From Olivibacter jilunii (GTDB taxonomy: Bacteria; Bacteroidota; Bacteroidia; Sphingobacteriales; Sphingobacteriaceae): a DNA stretch of 64,000 nt. The notes under the pieces were generated by a model. It was not told where the DNA came from. It made no database searches and saw only the letters and a program-made list of their open reading frames with translations. This document shows, one piece after another, positions 32,639 to 42,662 of this stretch. The first letter of the stretch is position 1. Every line of letters begins with the position of its first letter. Both the position numbers and the translations under genes were made by a program. The stretch is from contig NZ_LR027848.1 in the NCBI RefSeq assembly GCF_900607235.1, positions 547,241 to 611,240 on the forward strand. The letters run 5' to 3'.

Positions 32639-34309
32639 ATGAAAACCTTACACACTACTGACTACTTCGTTTTTTTATTCTATTTTTTGATCGTAGCTTT
32701 ATACGGCTACTGGGTATATCAAAAAAAGAAATCACTCACTGCAGATTCCAAAGACTATTTCCTTGCTGAGGGTTCTTTAACTTGGTGGGCAATCGGCGCT
32801 TCGCTAATTGCTTCCAATATTTCTGCAGAGCAGTTCATCGGAATGAGTGGTTCGGGCTTCAAAATGGGCCTGGCGATCGCTGCTTATGAATGGATGGCCG
32901 CGATCACACTGATTATCGTCGGTATTTTCTTTATCCCGGTATATCTTAAAAATAAGATATACACCATGCCTCAATTTTTAAATCAGCGCTACAATAGTAC
33001 CGTAAGTATCGTCATGGCCATATTCTGGTTGCTGCTCTATGTTGTTGTTAACCTTACTTCAATTCTGTATCTAGGCGCGTTGGCCGTATCCAGTATATCA
33101 GGCATCAATTTCACCGTGTGCATTTTCGCGCTCGCTATTTTCGCTATTATCATTACACTGGGCGGTATGAAAGTTATTGGGTTTACGGATGTAATCCAAG
33201 TGTTCTTTTTGATTCTCGGCGGACTGGCGACAACCTATATCGCACTCAATTTGGTAGCCGACCATTTTGGCGTACATGGAGCATTAAACGGTTTGGGACT
33301 TATGTATGATAAAGCTCCCGACCACTTTGAAATGATATTCGGCAAAGACAATGAAAACTACCTCGATTTACCCGGACTTTCGGTGCTCATAGGCGGTCTT
33401 TGGATCGTAAACCTGAATTATTGGGGCTGTAATCAATACATTACCCAACGGGCCTTGGGTGCGGACCTCAAAACCGCTAGGGGAGGTTTGCTATTTGCGG
33501 CAGGACTAAAGCTGTTAATGCCGGTTATTGTAGTACTGCCTGGAATTGCGGCTTATATACTTTATAAAGAAGGTTATTTTCAGGAAGAAATGCTTCAGGA
33601 TGGAAGTGTAAATCCTGATCACGCTTATCCTGTACTGCTGAATCTTTTACCAACCGGTTTAAAAGGATTGTCTTTTGCCGCCTTGACAGCAGCAGTAGTT
33701 GCTTCTTTAGCCGGAAAAGCCAACAGTATTGCTACCATCTTTTCATTGGATGTTTACAAAAAGATTTTCAACAAAGAGGCTTCTGAAAAAAATCTGGTTA
33801 ATGTGGGAAAAACAACCATTATCGTTTCCATGCTATTAGCCATCGTCATTTCACCATACTTAGGGATAGATAAAAAGGGTGGCTTTCAGTATATTCAAGA
33901 ATATACCGGTTTCGTGTCTCCTGGAATTTTCGCGATGTTCATCTTAGGTTTTTTCTGGAAAAAAGCAACATCCTCTGCTGCAATGTTTGCAACTGTCGGC
34001 GGATTCATTCTTTCTGTCATTTTTAAATTTTTGCCGAACGTCATGGATCTATCTTTCTTGGCTCCATCCGGTTTTGCCGTCAAAAATGCAGAAGGTATTT
34101 ATGAAATACCATTCCTTGACCGTATGGGCTTTGTTTTCATTATCTGTATAGCGGCGATGCTTATAATAAGCATCATCGAAAATAACCGTGGTGTTAAGCC
34201 AAAAGGTTTGGAAGTGGACACAAAAATGTTCCGCGTCCATCCGGGATTTGCGATAGGTTCTTTGTTAATAACAGGCGTTGTTGCCGCACTATACTTATTG
34301 TTTTGGTAA
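32639..34309 (+). CDS. Sodium/sugar symporter (SSS family, SGLT-like)
   Basis: A 556-residue inner-membrane transporter with about 14 helices. The solute:sodium symporter features include DYFLAEGSLTWWAIGASLIASNISAEQFIG near residue 35, the GGMKVIGFTDVIQVFFLILGG helix near 180, the galactose-binding-like NYWGCNQYITQR near 260, and the LTAAVVASLAGKANSIATIFSLD stretch near 350 that provides sodium-site serines in vSGLT. Position behind galK and galM suggests galactose as substrate. A strong terminator follows. Confidence 0.93.
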   Translation: MKTLHTTDYFVFLFYFLIVALYGYWVYQKKKSLTADSKDYFLAEGSLTWWAIGASLIASNISAEQFIGMSGSGFKMGLAIAAYEWMAAITLIIVGIFFIPVYLKNKIYTMPQFLNQRYNSTVSIVMAIFWLLLYVVVNLTSILYLGALAVSSISGINFTVCIFALAIFAIIITLGGMKVIGFTDVIQVFFLILGGLATTYIALNLVADHFGVHGALNGLGLMYDKAPDHFEMIFGKDNENYLDLPGLSVLIGGLWIVNLNYWGCNQYITQRALGADLKTARGGLLFAAGLKLLMPVIVVLPGIAAYILYKEGYFQEEMLQDGSVNPDHAYPVLLNLLPTGLKGLSFAALTAAVVASLAGKANSIATIFSLDVYKKIFNKEASEKNLVNVGKTTIIVSMLLAIVISPYLGIDKKGGFQYIQEYTGFVSPGIFAMFILGFFWKKATSSAAMFATVGGFILSVIFKFLPNVMDLSFLAPSGFAVKNAEGIYEIPFLDRMGFVFIICIAAMLIISIIENNRGVKPKGLEVDTKMFRVHPGFAIGSLLITGVVAALYLLFW

Positions 34310-34318
34310 TTAATTATC

Positions 34319-34347
34319 TTTGCTACGGGGCTTTACCCCGTAGCAAA
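34319..34347 (+). terminator. Terminator of the gal operon
   Basis: Twelve-base arms TTTGCTACGGGG (34319-34330) and CCCCGTAGCAAA (34336-34347) with a 5-base loop lie 10 bases after the symporter stop, with a T-rich stretch a few bases further on. Confidence 0.7.
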
Positions 34348-34360
34348 AGTTATTTTTATA

Positions 34361-35035
34361 ATGCATATTTTCCCATCCACATTCACGTTTCTAACGAGCT
34401 TACAACAAAATAATAATAGAGAGTGGTTTCAGGAGCACAAATCTGACTATGATTTAGCACATCAAAATGTTAAAGATTTTGTTGCCGAATTCATCCACAC
34501 GCTATCGAAAATAGACCGTTATATTAGCGAGGATATTCCCGTTTCAAAATGCCTTTTTAGGATATATCGGGATACACGCTTTAGCAAAGATAAGACTCCC
34601 TATAAAAATTGGTTCGGTGCCGGTATATCTGTTGCCGGAAGAAAGCTGAATGGCCCGGAGTACTACCTCCATATACAACCGGGAAATTCATTTATTGCCG
34701 GTGGCTATTGGCGTCCGGAGAAAGAACATTTGGCGGCAATCAGACAGGAAATTGATTACAACGGCACCCAGTTTAGACAGATCATCAACGCCCCCAAGTT
34801 CACTAAGTTCTGTATTTTAAATAACGAAGATAAACTCAAAAAAGTTCCGGCAGGCTATGATGCTGACCACCCGGATATTGAATTTCTTAAACTAAAGAGC
34901 TTCACCGCCAGCAGCACCTTAAGTGATGCCGATCTCTCCGAGGATGATGGGCGATCCATTACTCGTTTATTGAATTTTGCGGAAGCTATGTATGACTTCA
35001 AGCTGTTTCTTCATCAAGCCTTAGATGAAGAGTAA
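34361..35035 (+). CDS. DUF2461 family protein
   Basis: A 224-residue protein with the two DUF2461 signatures: FLTSLQQNNNREWFQEHKSDYD near residue 7 and FRIYRDTRFSKDKTPYKNWFGAGI near 65, followed by a GPEYYLHIQPGNSFIAGGYW segment. No signal peptide or membrane helix is seen. The family is widespread in bacteria and has no established activity. It starts just after the gal operon terminator and converges on the FMN reductase gene. Confidence 0.9.
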   Translation: MHIFPSTFTFLTSLQQNNNREWFQEHKSDYDLAHQNVKDFVAEFIHTLSKIDRYISEDIPVSKCLFRIYRDTRFSKDKTPYKNWFGAGISVAGRKLNGPEYYLHIQPGNSFIAGGYWRPEKEHLAAIRQEIDYNGTQFRQIINAPKFTKFCILNNEDKLKKVPAGYDADHPDIEFLKLKSFTASSTLSDADLSEDDGRSITRLLNFAEAMYDFKLFLHQALDEE

Positions 35036-35040
35036 GCTCA

Positions 35041-35598
35041 TCATCGCAACTCCTTCAGGGCGTAATGTAACTTTTCAAGTTTAACGAGCATCGCTTCCGC
35101 TGCTTTTTCGTTCGCTTCAGTGGCAGCAAACGATTCCTCCTCATTAAGCTGTTTGGAAAAATTTGCGAGTAGCAATCCATCGAAAGGGAACATTTGTAGT
35201 GCATTGGTAACTTGCTTAAGCTGCTGAATCGCTCGTGTCCCTCCGGCTATACCTCCATACCCTACCATGGCGACCGGTTTATAGGCCCACTCATTAAAGA
35301 GGAAATCCAGTGCATTCTTTAAAGGGGCGGGCATACCATAATTGTATTCCGGTGTGACAAATATAAAAGCATCAGCAGCGTCGATCTTTGAGCTCCAATC
35401 TTTGGTATGTTGATGGGTGTATTGCTGCATTCGAGGATGTACCGGCTCATCCATAAAAGGCAGATTGACTTTCTTTAGGTCTATCAATTCCGTATCAAAC
35501 ATTGTATATTTCTTTGCTGTTTCATATATCCAATGGGCAACAGCATGCCCTTTTCTGCCATTTCTTGTACTTCCTAAGATAATTTTTAACTGAATCAT
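35041..35598 (-). CDS. NADPH-dependent FMN reductase family protein
   Basis: A 185-residue flavodoxin-like reductase. The FMN phosphate loop LGSTRNGRKGHAVAHW near residue 9 and the TPEYNYGMPAPLKNALDFLF motif near 80 are the family signature; the following YGGIAGGTRAIQQLKQV contact is also present. The natural acceptor (quinone, chromate or flavin) cannot be told from the sequence. It is followed by no close partner, and DUF3820 lies 35 bases upstream on the same strand. Confidence 0.92.
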   Translation of the reverse strand: MIQLKIILGSTRNGRKGHAVAHWIYETAKKYTMFDTELIDLKKVNLPFMDEPVHPRMQQYTHQHTKDWSSKIDAADAFIFVTPEYNYGMPAPLKNALDFLFNEWAYKPVAMVGYGGIAGGTRAIQQLKQVTNALQMFPFDGLLLANFSKQLNEEESFAATEANEKAAEAMLVKLEKLHYALKELR

Positions 35599-35633
35599 AA
35601 GCCTTAATCTTTAAGGGATAACAATTCGATAGC

Positions 35634-35864
35634 TCATTTGTTGAAGCGCTTGTTTTCGAGCGGAGAAAGTAAATGCTCTAAGCCGTTTAATTTGATTTCA
35701 TACATTGTAGCAAGTAGAACACCCAATTTTCCCTTAGGAAAGCCCTGATTTCGGAGCCAAACAAGGTAGTGCTCGGGCAAACGGCTTATAGGCCAATCCT
35801 TATATTTTCCATAAGGCATTTTATAGACAACGAGCTCTTTTAATATTTCTCTATCAGATTCCAT
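35634..35864 (-). CDS. DUF3820 family small protein
   Basis: A 76-residue protein with the typical DUF3820 sequence MPYGKYKDWPISRLPEHYL near residue 15. The family has been linked to nucleic-acid enzymes (it resembles a segment found with exonuclease domains), but no function is established. It begins 4 bases after the Mfd stop codon, so it is probably part of the mfd transcript. Confidence 0.88.
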   Translation of the reverse strand: MESDREILKELVVYKMPYGKYKDWPISRLPEHYLVWLRNQGFPKGKLGVLLATMYEIKLNGLEHLLSPLENKRFNK

Positions 35865-35868
35865 ACGC

Positions 35869-38800
35869 TTAACGGGCTAATTCCTGAAGAAGCATAACAG
35901 CTTCATCCACGCTTTGAATTCTGTCGAATCCGATACGCAAACTTCCTTTTACTTCTTTTAGGTTACAAACCGATGGATTTTGCTGAACAAACTGCAAAAC
36001 CTTTCCAAATCGTTCACTTTCAAAATACGGTGATTTTTTATTGCTAATGAAGTACCCCCGAAGCACGTTCTTTTTGTAGGATATCTTCTCAAAACCTATT
36101 TCTTTACCAAGCCATTGTAAACGAAGCGTATTTAGCAACTCCTTTACCGGCAATGGTACCGGCCCGAAACGGTCGGCCAAATCCTGCTCGAAAGACTCGA
36201 TTTCATTTTCGGTCTTTAACGACGCCATTTGATTGTATAGATTATAACGTTCACCTACATTGGTTACATAAGAATCCGGAATGTATACCTCTAAATCCGT
36301 GTCTATTTGCGTAAAATTAACATATACTCTAGCCTTTTCCTCCTTAAACAACCCTTCAAATTCATCGTCTTTCAATTCTTGGATAGCTTCGTCCAAAATC
36401 TTATGGTACATTTCAAAGCCTATTTCTGCGATAAAACCACTTTGTTCTGCACCTAATAGATTTCCGCTTCCACGAATGTCCAAATCCCTCATCGCTACAT
36501 TGAACCCACTTCCCAGTTCACTAAATTCTTCAATGGCGCTCAGACGTTTACGTGCCTCGGGTGTAAGGGTCGAAAGGGGAGGAGACAATAAATAACAAAA
36601 AGCCTTTTTGTTGGATCGACCCACTCTCCCTCGCATTTGATGTAAATCGCTTAGGCCGAACATATGCGCATGGTTAATAATAATGGTATTTGCGTTCGGA
36701 ATATCCAAACCCGCCTCAATAATCGTTGTGGCCACCAACACATCAAACTCATGATTAATAAATTTGAGCATGACATCCTCTAAGGCATCACCTTCCAATT
36801 GCCCATGGGCAACACCACATCTTGCATTTGGCACCAGCTTAGTGATCAAAGCTCCCAATTGGCGAAGATCCTGCACCCGATTGTGGATAAAGAAGACCTG
36901 CCCGCCTCTATTAATTTCATAGGCCACAGCCTCTTGTATCAGTTTTTCATTAAATACATGCAATTCCGTTTGTACAGGTTGACGATTTGGCGGAGGAGTG
37001 CTTATGATGCTTAAATCTCTTGCTCCCATCAACGAAAAATGAAGTGTCCGAGGAATCGGCGTAGCAGTAAGCGTCAGCGTATCAACATTAACACGCAATT
37101 GCTTAAGCTTCTCTTTAACACCTACACCAAATTTCTGTTCTTCATCAATAATCAATAGTCCGAGATCCTTGAATTTCACATCTTTGCTTACCAGGCGATG
37201 CGTTCCGATCACAATATCAATTTCACCCTCGGCGAGTCGCTTCAACGTGTCCTTTATTTCTTTGCTCGTTTTAAACCGGTTGATATAGTCAATATTACAA
37301 GGAAATCCCTTTAACCGTTCGGAAAAGGTCCTGTGATGTTGTAATGCCAAAATTGTTGTAGGAACCAACACCGCCACCTGCTTACTATCAGCGACTGCCT
37401 TAAAAGCAGCCCGTACAGCTACCTCTGTTTTTCCAAAACCGACATCACCACATACGAGCCGATCCATCGGATGCGGTGCCTCCATATCTTTTTTTACATC
37501 GTTGGTCGCCTTTTCTTGGTCTGGTGTATCCTCATAAATAAAGGAGGCTTCCAATTCCGTTTGCAAATAAGTGTCCGGGCTGAAAGCATTCCCCGTTTGC
37601 GCTTTCCGTTGAGCATATAGCTTAATCAGATCGCGGGCAATATCTTTAACTTTTTTTTTAGTGGTTCTTTTTAGCTTATCCCAAGTATCGGTTCCTAATT
37701 TATTCATTTTAGGAACAGTACCATCTTTACCCGTATACTTGCTAATCCGATTTAAGGAGTTTATATTAACATATAGCAGATCGTTGTCGGCGTAAACCAG
37801 GCGAATCATTTCCTGCATTTTGCCATTAACTTCTACTTTTTCCAAGCCCGCATATTTACCTATCCCGTGATCAATATGAGTAATATAATCGCCGGGTTTA
37901 AGGTCACGAAGTTCTTTTAAAGTAATCGCTTGTGACCGGGCATAGCCTTTTTTATGTTTATATTTATAATAGCGATCAAAAATTTGATGGTCCGTATAGC
38001 AAGCTAGTTTGAGCTCTTCATCGCTAAATCCTTCACGTAAGGCAATACTTATGGGAATAAATTTGACCGTTTTATCCAGATCATCTAAAATGGCAAACAA
38101 CCTTTCGATCTGTTTCGGAGAGTCGCTAAAAATACAATTGGTGATTTTCTTCTCCTCATTTTCCTTTATATTGTGAATAAGTAGTCCAAAATCTTTGTTG
38201 AAAGAGGGCTGAGGTCGCTGATTAAATTGAATTTGATGATCAGCATCGTAGAAAAATTGCTTACCGAACTCAACTACCGGAAAATCCTGTAACAGGTTCG
38301 CAAGCATCTTTTCATCCGTGAAGCTGAATTTAGGATCGATCCATTCGGGGTTATGTTCTTTGTCCTGGGCCGATAAAGCGGACCAAAGTTTGCTGGCATT
38401 TTTGTATCCAGATTGCACAATGTCAAGGGTAAATTGAACATCTTTAATCCAGATGACGGCGTCACTATCGATATATTCCAGTAAAGAAATATTGTTCTCT
38501 GTTAGAAACTTCGCCTGCACATTTGGAACAATTGTTACCGTATGAATCTTATTAACAGAAAGTTGATTCTCTGTATCGAATGTGCGTATACTTTCCACAA
38601 GGTTGCCAAAGAACTCAATGCGATAGGGTAAATCATTTGAGAATGAAAAAATATCAACGATCCCTCCCCTAATTGCAAATTGTCCCGGTTCGTACACAAA
38701 ATCCACTCGCTCAAAGTCGTACTCTATCAAAAATTCATTGATAAAATCGATATCCAACTTTGCATTAATGGATATTTCAAGTGTATTTTTACTTAGTTCA

Positions 38801-39207
38801 GTCCGGTTAATTACTTTTTCTGCTAGCGCTTCCGGATAGGTCACGATCATCTTTGGCAATTCCGAAGCGTGATTCAGCGTACTGAGGGTTTCTGCTCGCT
38901 GCAATACATGCGCACTATCCGCTTGAGTAAAATCAAAGGGTTTCCGATAAGAGGAGGGGAAAAAAAGAACCTGCTTATCCAGGAGGCCCTCTAAATCACT
39001 CAAAAAGAACGCTGCTTCCTCATAATCGGGTAATACGAAAATAAAAGGTCGTTCCTGCAGCTGATAACTCGAAACCGCCGTTATGGCGTCGGCTGATCCT
39101 ATCAATCCCTTTAATTGAATTCTAGGCTTGGCTCCCTGAAGTGCTTTTGTAAACGATAAGACTCCTTTGTGTTCCTTATATTGTTGTAAAATATCTTTTA
39201 TTGTCAC
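35869..39207 (-). CDS. mfd: Transcription-repair coupling factor
   Basis: A 1112-residue SF2 translocase that removes stalled RNA polymerase and recruits UvrA. The UvrB-like N-terminal part covers about 1-370, and the RNA-polymerase-interacting domain about 420-490 ([27 protein letters not shown]). The helicase core has Walker [17 protein letters not shown] near residue 590, DEEQ near 690, and the TRG motif region with [20 protein letters not shown] near 930. The C-terminal TRCF domain ends it. The frame opens at a GTG (39207). It is full length for the family. Confidence 0.96.
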   Translation of the reverse strand: MTIKDILQQYKEHKGVLSFTKALQGAKPRIQLKGLIGSADAITAVSSYQLQERPFIFVLPDYEEAAFFLSDLEGLLDKQVLFFPSSYRKPFDFTQADSAHVLQRAETLSTLNHASELPKMIVTYPEALAEKVINRTELSKNTLEISINAKLDIDFINEFLIEYDFERVDFVYEPGQFAIRGGIVDIFSFSNDLPYRIEFFGNLVESIRTFDTENQLSVNKIHTVTIVPNVQAKFLTENNISLLEYIDSDAVIWIKDVQFTLDIVQSGYKNASKLWSALSAQDKEHNPEWIDPKFSFTDEKMLANLLQDFPVVEFGKQFFYDADHQIQFNQRPQPSFNKDFGLLIHNIKENEEKKITNCIFSDSPKQIERLFAILDDLDKTVKFIPISIALREGFSDEELKLACYTDHQIFDRYYKYKHKKGYARSQAITLKELRDLKPGDYITHIDHGIGKYAGLEKVEVNGKMQEMIRLVYADNDLLYVNINSLNRISKYTGKDGTVPKMNKLGTDTWDKLKRTTKKKVKDIARDLIKLYAQRKAQTGNAFSPDTYLQTELEASFIYEDTPDQEKATNDVKKDMEAPHPMDRLVCGDVGFGKTEVAVRAAFKAVADSKQVAVLVPTTILALQHHRTFSERLKGFPCNIDYINRFKTSKEIKDTLKRLAEGEIDIVIGTHRLVSKDVKFKDLGLLIIDEEQKFGVGVKEKLKQLRVNVDTLTLTATPIPRTLHFSLMGARDLSIISTPPPNRQPVQTELHVFNEKLIQEAVAYEINRGGQVFFIHNRVQDLRQLGALITKLVPNARCGVAHGQLEGDALEDVMLKFINHEFDVLVATTIIEAGLDIPNANTIIINHAHMFGLSDLHQMRGRVGRSNKKAFCYLLSPPLSTLTPEARKRLSAIEEFSELGSGFNVAMRDLDIRGSGNLLGAEQSGFIAEIGFEMYHKILDEAIQELKDDEFEGLFKEEKARVYVNFTQIDTDLEVYIPDSYVTNVGERYNLYNQMASLKTENEIESFEQDLADRFGPVPLPVKELLNTLRLQWLGKEIGFEKISYKKNVLRGYFISNKKSPYFESERFGKVLQFVQQNPSVCNLKEVKGSLRIGFDRIQSVDEAVMLLQELAR

Positions 39208-39237
39208 TGTAATAAATTAAGAATAATCCTTCGGAAG

Positions 39238-40464
39238 CTACTCCGAAGCCTTTAATTGTTCCATATTTTTAACACTCAATCTCGACGAAATAGCAGACGC
39301 AGTCCCTGAAACTAGTAATACGGTCAGAAATACCAAAAGAAAATCAGACCATCGCATGGATACAGGATAAACGTCCGAGACAATGGTAGTTGTTCCCATA
39401 CGTACCACACCAAACTTTTCCTGAATTATACAAAAGACTGCACCTAATAACAAGCCACCTAAACATCCCATCATGGAAATAAAGATTCCCTCTAAAAAGA
39501 AGATACGCTTTACCAGTCCATGTGGCGCACCTAAGCTATTTAATACCGCTACATCTTTTTGTTTATCGATGACTAGCATGGTCAATGATCCGACGATATT
39601 AAACGCTGCAATCACCAATACAAACGCTAAAATGAAAAATACCATCCATTTCTCACTATTTAATAACTTGTAAAGTCCCGGGTTTTGTTCCACCCGGTTT
39701 TTTATGTTATAGTTTTTTCCCAGTAACTTTTGAAGATCCTTCTGGACACGGTTCAAATCGGCCCCCTTTTTAAGGTTAATTTCAATCGCCGAAATTTCAT
39801 CATATTCTCCAAGTACATCACGGGCAAAACCAATTGGAACAATGATAAGATCATCAAGCTCTTGTTGTGCTTTGAAAACCCCTGCAGGTGCAATATTCCG
39901 AACATTAAATTCATCCGCTGGGTTGAGAGCTGACCGGACCCCTTTCTTTGGTGAGAAAACTTCAATCTCTGCTAGAATATTATTTAAACTTATACCTAAA
40001 TTAGTAAAAACGCGCGCCCCCAATAAGGCATAATTTATTCCGTTTTCGCTTAACACAAATGTTCCATCCCATAACAAGTTATCTGCCGGTCGATTTAGGC
40101 CATAAGATGGGTCAACACCTTTCATGTTTGCTATGTACTGGTATTCCCGATATCTTAGAAGCACCTTTTCTTGCAATACCTGGCTATAGCTTGCTATTCG
40201 CGAATCCTTTTTGATTTTTTCAAAAACAACCGTATCTTCTTTAAATACTTTACCGGAAGCTGGTTCAATCCGCAATTCGGAGGAAAAGGAGCTATACATA
40301 CTTAATATCAAACCTTCTAGCCCATTATAAACCGATAAGATTACAATCAACGCACCACTAGCTACCAATACACCTACCATGCTGATGGCCGAGATGATGT
40401 TAATCGCATTAACAGATTTTTTGGAGAACAGGTACCGCTTGGCAATAAAGGTGGCAGTATTCAT
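39238..40464 (-). CDS. LolC/LolE-type ABC transporter permease (FtsX family)
   Basis: A 408-residue membrane protein with one N-terminal helix (about 20-45), a large periplasmic MacB-like domain (about 50-260) and three C-terminal FtsX helices (about 275-300, 320-345, 370-395). It begins FIAKRYLFSKKSVNAINIISAISMVGV, the typical opening of lipoprotein-releasing permeases. DKQKDVAVLNSLGAP near residue 300 is the FtsX coupling region. In Bacteroidota a single gene of this type probably serves the role of LolC and LolE. The ATPase partner is not adjacent. Confidence 0.88.
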   Translation of the reverse strand: MNTATFIAKRYLFSKKSVNAINIISAISMVGVLVASGALIVILSVYNGLEGLILSMYSSFSSELRIEPASGKVFKEDTVVFEKIKKDSRIASYSQVLQEKVLLRYREYQYIANMKGVDPSYGLNRPADNLLWDGTFVLSENGINYALLGARVFTNLGISLNNILAEIEVFSPKKGVRSALNPADEFNVRNIAPAGVFKAQQELDDLIIVPIGFARDVLGEYDEISAIEINLKKGADLNRVQKDLQKLLGKNYNIKNRVEQNPGLYKLLNSEKWMVFFILAFVLVIAAFNIVGSLTMLVIDKQKDVAVLNSLGAPHGLVKRIFFLEGIFISMMGCLGGLLLGAVFCIIQEKFGVVRMGTTTIVSDVYPVSMRWSDFLLVFLTVLLVSGTASAISSRLSVKNMEQLKASE

Positions 40465-40477
40465 AACATTAAGTTAC

Positions 40478-41119
40478 TTAGGCTCTAACAAAAGGATTAC
40501 TGACCTTTTCTTCTCCTATATATGTTTCCGGGCCATGCCCAGGGTATACAATAGTATCATCCGGTAAGCTATACAGGTCTTCTTTAATATGCTTTAGAAG
40601 CAATTGATGGTTTCCTCCTGGAAGGTCTGTCCTACCGATACTTCTTCTAAACAGCACATCTCCACCGATAAGCAGTTTTTCCTGTTGATTATAGAAACAC
40701 AAATGACCGGGAGAATGGCCGGGAGCAAAGATAAGTTGCAAGGAGGTGTTACCAAAGCTCACATTACCCTCCATTGGCAAAAAATGTTCTGGTATAGGCG
40801 ACTGCTCATACCGTAAACCGAACATCGGCGCTCGTACTTGTACATCCGATAACACAGCCGCTTCATGCGCATGAAATTGGGGAAGTAGCCCAAATTCCTC
40901 ATAAATCAACTTATTTCCTAGCACATGATCTACATGACAATGGGTATTCAATAACAAGGTGGGCTTCAGGTTATTCGATCTAATAAAATGAAGTACACTT
41001 TCTTCCTCCGCTGTCGTATACATCCCTGGATCTACTATGGCGCAGTTGTGCGTCTCATCATATAAAATATAAGTATTCTCGGCAAAGGGATTATTTTCAA
41101 ACCTTTTTACGTATATCAT
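40478..41119 (-). CDS. Metallo-beta-lactamase fold hydrolase (glyoxalase II-like)
   Basis: A 213-residue enzyme of the MBL superfamily. The metal-binding motif THCHVDH near residue 58 is present, with GHSPGHLCFY near 135, GGDVLFRRSIGRTD near 155 and a final histidine in YPGHGPET near 195. The IGRTDLPGG segment is common to the glyoxalase II and persulfide-dioxygenase-like group. The ATG at 41119 (MIYVKRFENNPFAENTY) is preferred over a TTG at 41128. It lies 13 bases before the FtsX-type gene. The substrate is not determined. Confidence 0.88.
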   Translation of the reverse strand: MIYVKRFENNPFAENTYILYDETHNCAIVDPGMYTTAEEESVLHFIRSNNLKPTLLLNTHCHVDHVLGNKLIYEEFGLLPQFHAHEAAVLSDVQVRAPMFGLRYEQSPIPEHFLPMEGNVSFGNTSLQLIFAPGHSPGHLCFYNQQEKLLIGGDVLFRRSIGRTDLPGGNHQLLLKHIKEDLYSLPDDTIVYPGHGPETYIGEEKVSNPFVRA

Positions 41120-41182
41120 AATAAACAAACTTAGATAAAATGCTTGGCATTCTCCAACAACAACAAAACAAATCGGAGTGTG

Positions 41183-41767
41183 TCAATGCCACTTCATTGA
41201 TTTGATCATTACGTTGATGTCCTGTTTAAGGAAATCCAATACGGGCCGAATAGAGTCAAGCCTTGGCTTTTCGTGAAAATAAAGCGCCCCCCTTAGATAG
41301 TTTCTGGTACTATCGGTCACAAAAAACTGAACCGAAGACGCACTGTTGCCTTCTATGGAATATAAAATGCCATACACGCGCTCATCCGGAAATGAAATAG
41401 TCGATTCATCAATGGCGGTCGCCCTAACCGTATGTTTAAAGGCAAAGGTTCGGGCATCCTCAACCAATTGATTAAAAACTTTTTGGCTGGAAATCGGATA
41501 ATAACTCAGATGAATACGGGCATTGTAAGATGGAAAGACTACATCAAACCAGCAAGGTCTAGCCGAAACATTGGTATCTGGCTCAATAATCGCATAGCGA
41601 GGGTAATCAAAACGAAAAGGACATGCTCCTTTAAAGGCTTGATATTTCTTGTCGGGAAACTTAATCCGAAAATAACCGCGGGGCTTAGGCGCATAATCTC
41701 TTCCACATGAAGAAAATAGCCCTAAAAGAAGAACGCATATAATTACTATTATTCCTCTCGAAGTCAC
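41183..41767 (-). CDS. gldD: Gliding motility lipoprotein GldD
   Basis: A 194-residue lipoprotein with a signal segment ending in LFSSC (cleavage before Cys21). The body has the GldD features, such as PRGYFRIKFPDKKYQAF near residue 33, CPFRFDYPRYA near 50 and a final FLKQDINVMIKSMKW. GldD is required for gliding motility in Flavobacterium. Here the other gld genes are not nearby, so in this organism it may serve another envelope role; that is inference. The frame starts with GTG (41767). Confidence 0.88.
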   Translation of the reverse strand: MTSRGIIVIICVLLLGLFSSCGRDYAPKPRGYFRIKFPDKKYQAFKGACPFRFDYPRYAIIEPDTNVSARPCWFDVVFPSYNARIHLSYYPISSQKVFNQLVEDARTFAFKHTVRATAIDESTISFPDERVYGILYSIEGNSASSVQFFVTDSTRNYLRGALYFHEKPRLDSIRPVLDFLKQDINVMIKSMKWH

Positions 41768-41793
41768 CTTGCTAAGTTAGCGATTCTCTATGG

Positions 41794-42573
41794 TTATGAG
41801 TTCCATATTTCCCAATTCTTTTCTGCTTGTAGGTGAAGCATTTCCAAACCATTCTTTATGATTGCTCCACGTTTCTTTCCTTCCATTAAAAAAGCCGTTT
41901 CTTCCGGATTGTAAACCAAATCATAAAGCAAGTGCCGTTCACCAATAAACTCATAGGGAATTTCGGGCTTTTCATCTACCTTCGGAAAGGTTCCAAGAGG
42001 AGTGGTGTTAATAATAAGCAGATGCCCTTCAATTATTTCTTTATTTAATTGTTCGTAAGAAAACTGCTTAGGATTTGCTCGTCTAGAAACCACCTCATAG
42101 TCGATCCCCAATTTTTTTAACACATAAAAGACGGCACGGGCGGCACCGCCGTTACCCAAAACGAGCGCCTTTGAATGCTGTTTCTTCAGTAAAGGTTTTA
42201 AGGACTCCTCAAAACCGTAAACATCCGTGTTATACCCTTCCAGCTGAACCTTTTTCATGCACATTTCTCCACTAAAAAAAGATTCAACCGGATTCGATTT
42301 TACGATCTTTATACAATTAACGGCATCAATCTCTTTCGCTTCAGGCGATATTTTATCAAGATAAAACATAACCCCAATCTTATGTGGTATCGTTACATTA
42401 AGACCACAAAGCTCTGGTTGCTGCTTTAATAAATCGGGTAGATCGCTGATATTGGGGAGCGGTAATAATTCATAATGGTAATCCTTGAGACCCTCCCTTT
42501 CGAACTTTTCGTTAAAATATTGCTTAGAAAATGAATGCTTAAGCGGATATCCAATCAATCCAAATTTCTTCAT
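41794..42573 (-). CDS. aroE: Shikimate dehydrogenase
   Basis: A 259-residue NADPH enzyme that reduces 3-dehydroshikimate in aromatic amino-acid synthesis. The shikimate site appears as LKHSFSKQYFN near residue 12, with the catalytic lysine in NVTIPHKIGV near 65. The NADP site is LVLGNGGAARAV near 135 and NTTPLGTFP near 190. It starts at the ATG at 42573 (a GTG at 42576 is also in frame) and lies 27 bases before gldD on the same strand. Confidence 0.93.
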   Translation of the reverse strand: MKKFGLIGYPLKHSFSKQYFNEKFEREGLKDYHYELLPLPNISDLPDLLKQQPELCGLNVTIPHKIGVMFYLDKISPEAKEIDAVNCIKIVKSNPVESFFSGEMCMKKVQLEGYNTDVYGFEESLKPLLKKQHSKALVLGNGGAARAVFYVLKKLGIDYEVVSRRANPKQFSYEQLNKEIIEGHLLIINTTPLGTFPKVDEKPEIPYEFIGERHLLYDLVYNPEETAFLMEGKKRGAIIKNGLEMLHLQAEKNWEIWNS

Positions 42574-42662
42574 CACTATTTATAATATCCGGGGAACCTT
42601 TGCCCCCGTCTTTCGTTAGAATTTAACAAACATATATTTACTATGTTTTTCACTTAGCAAAA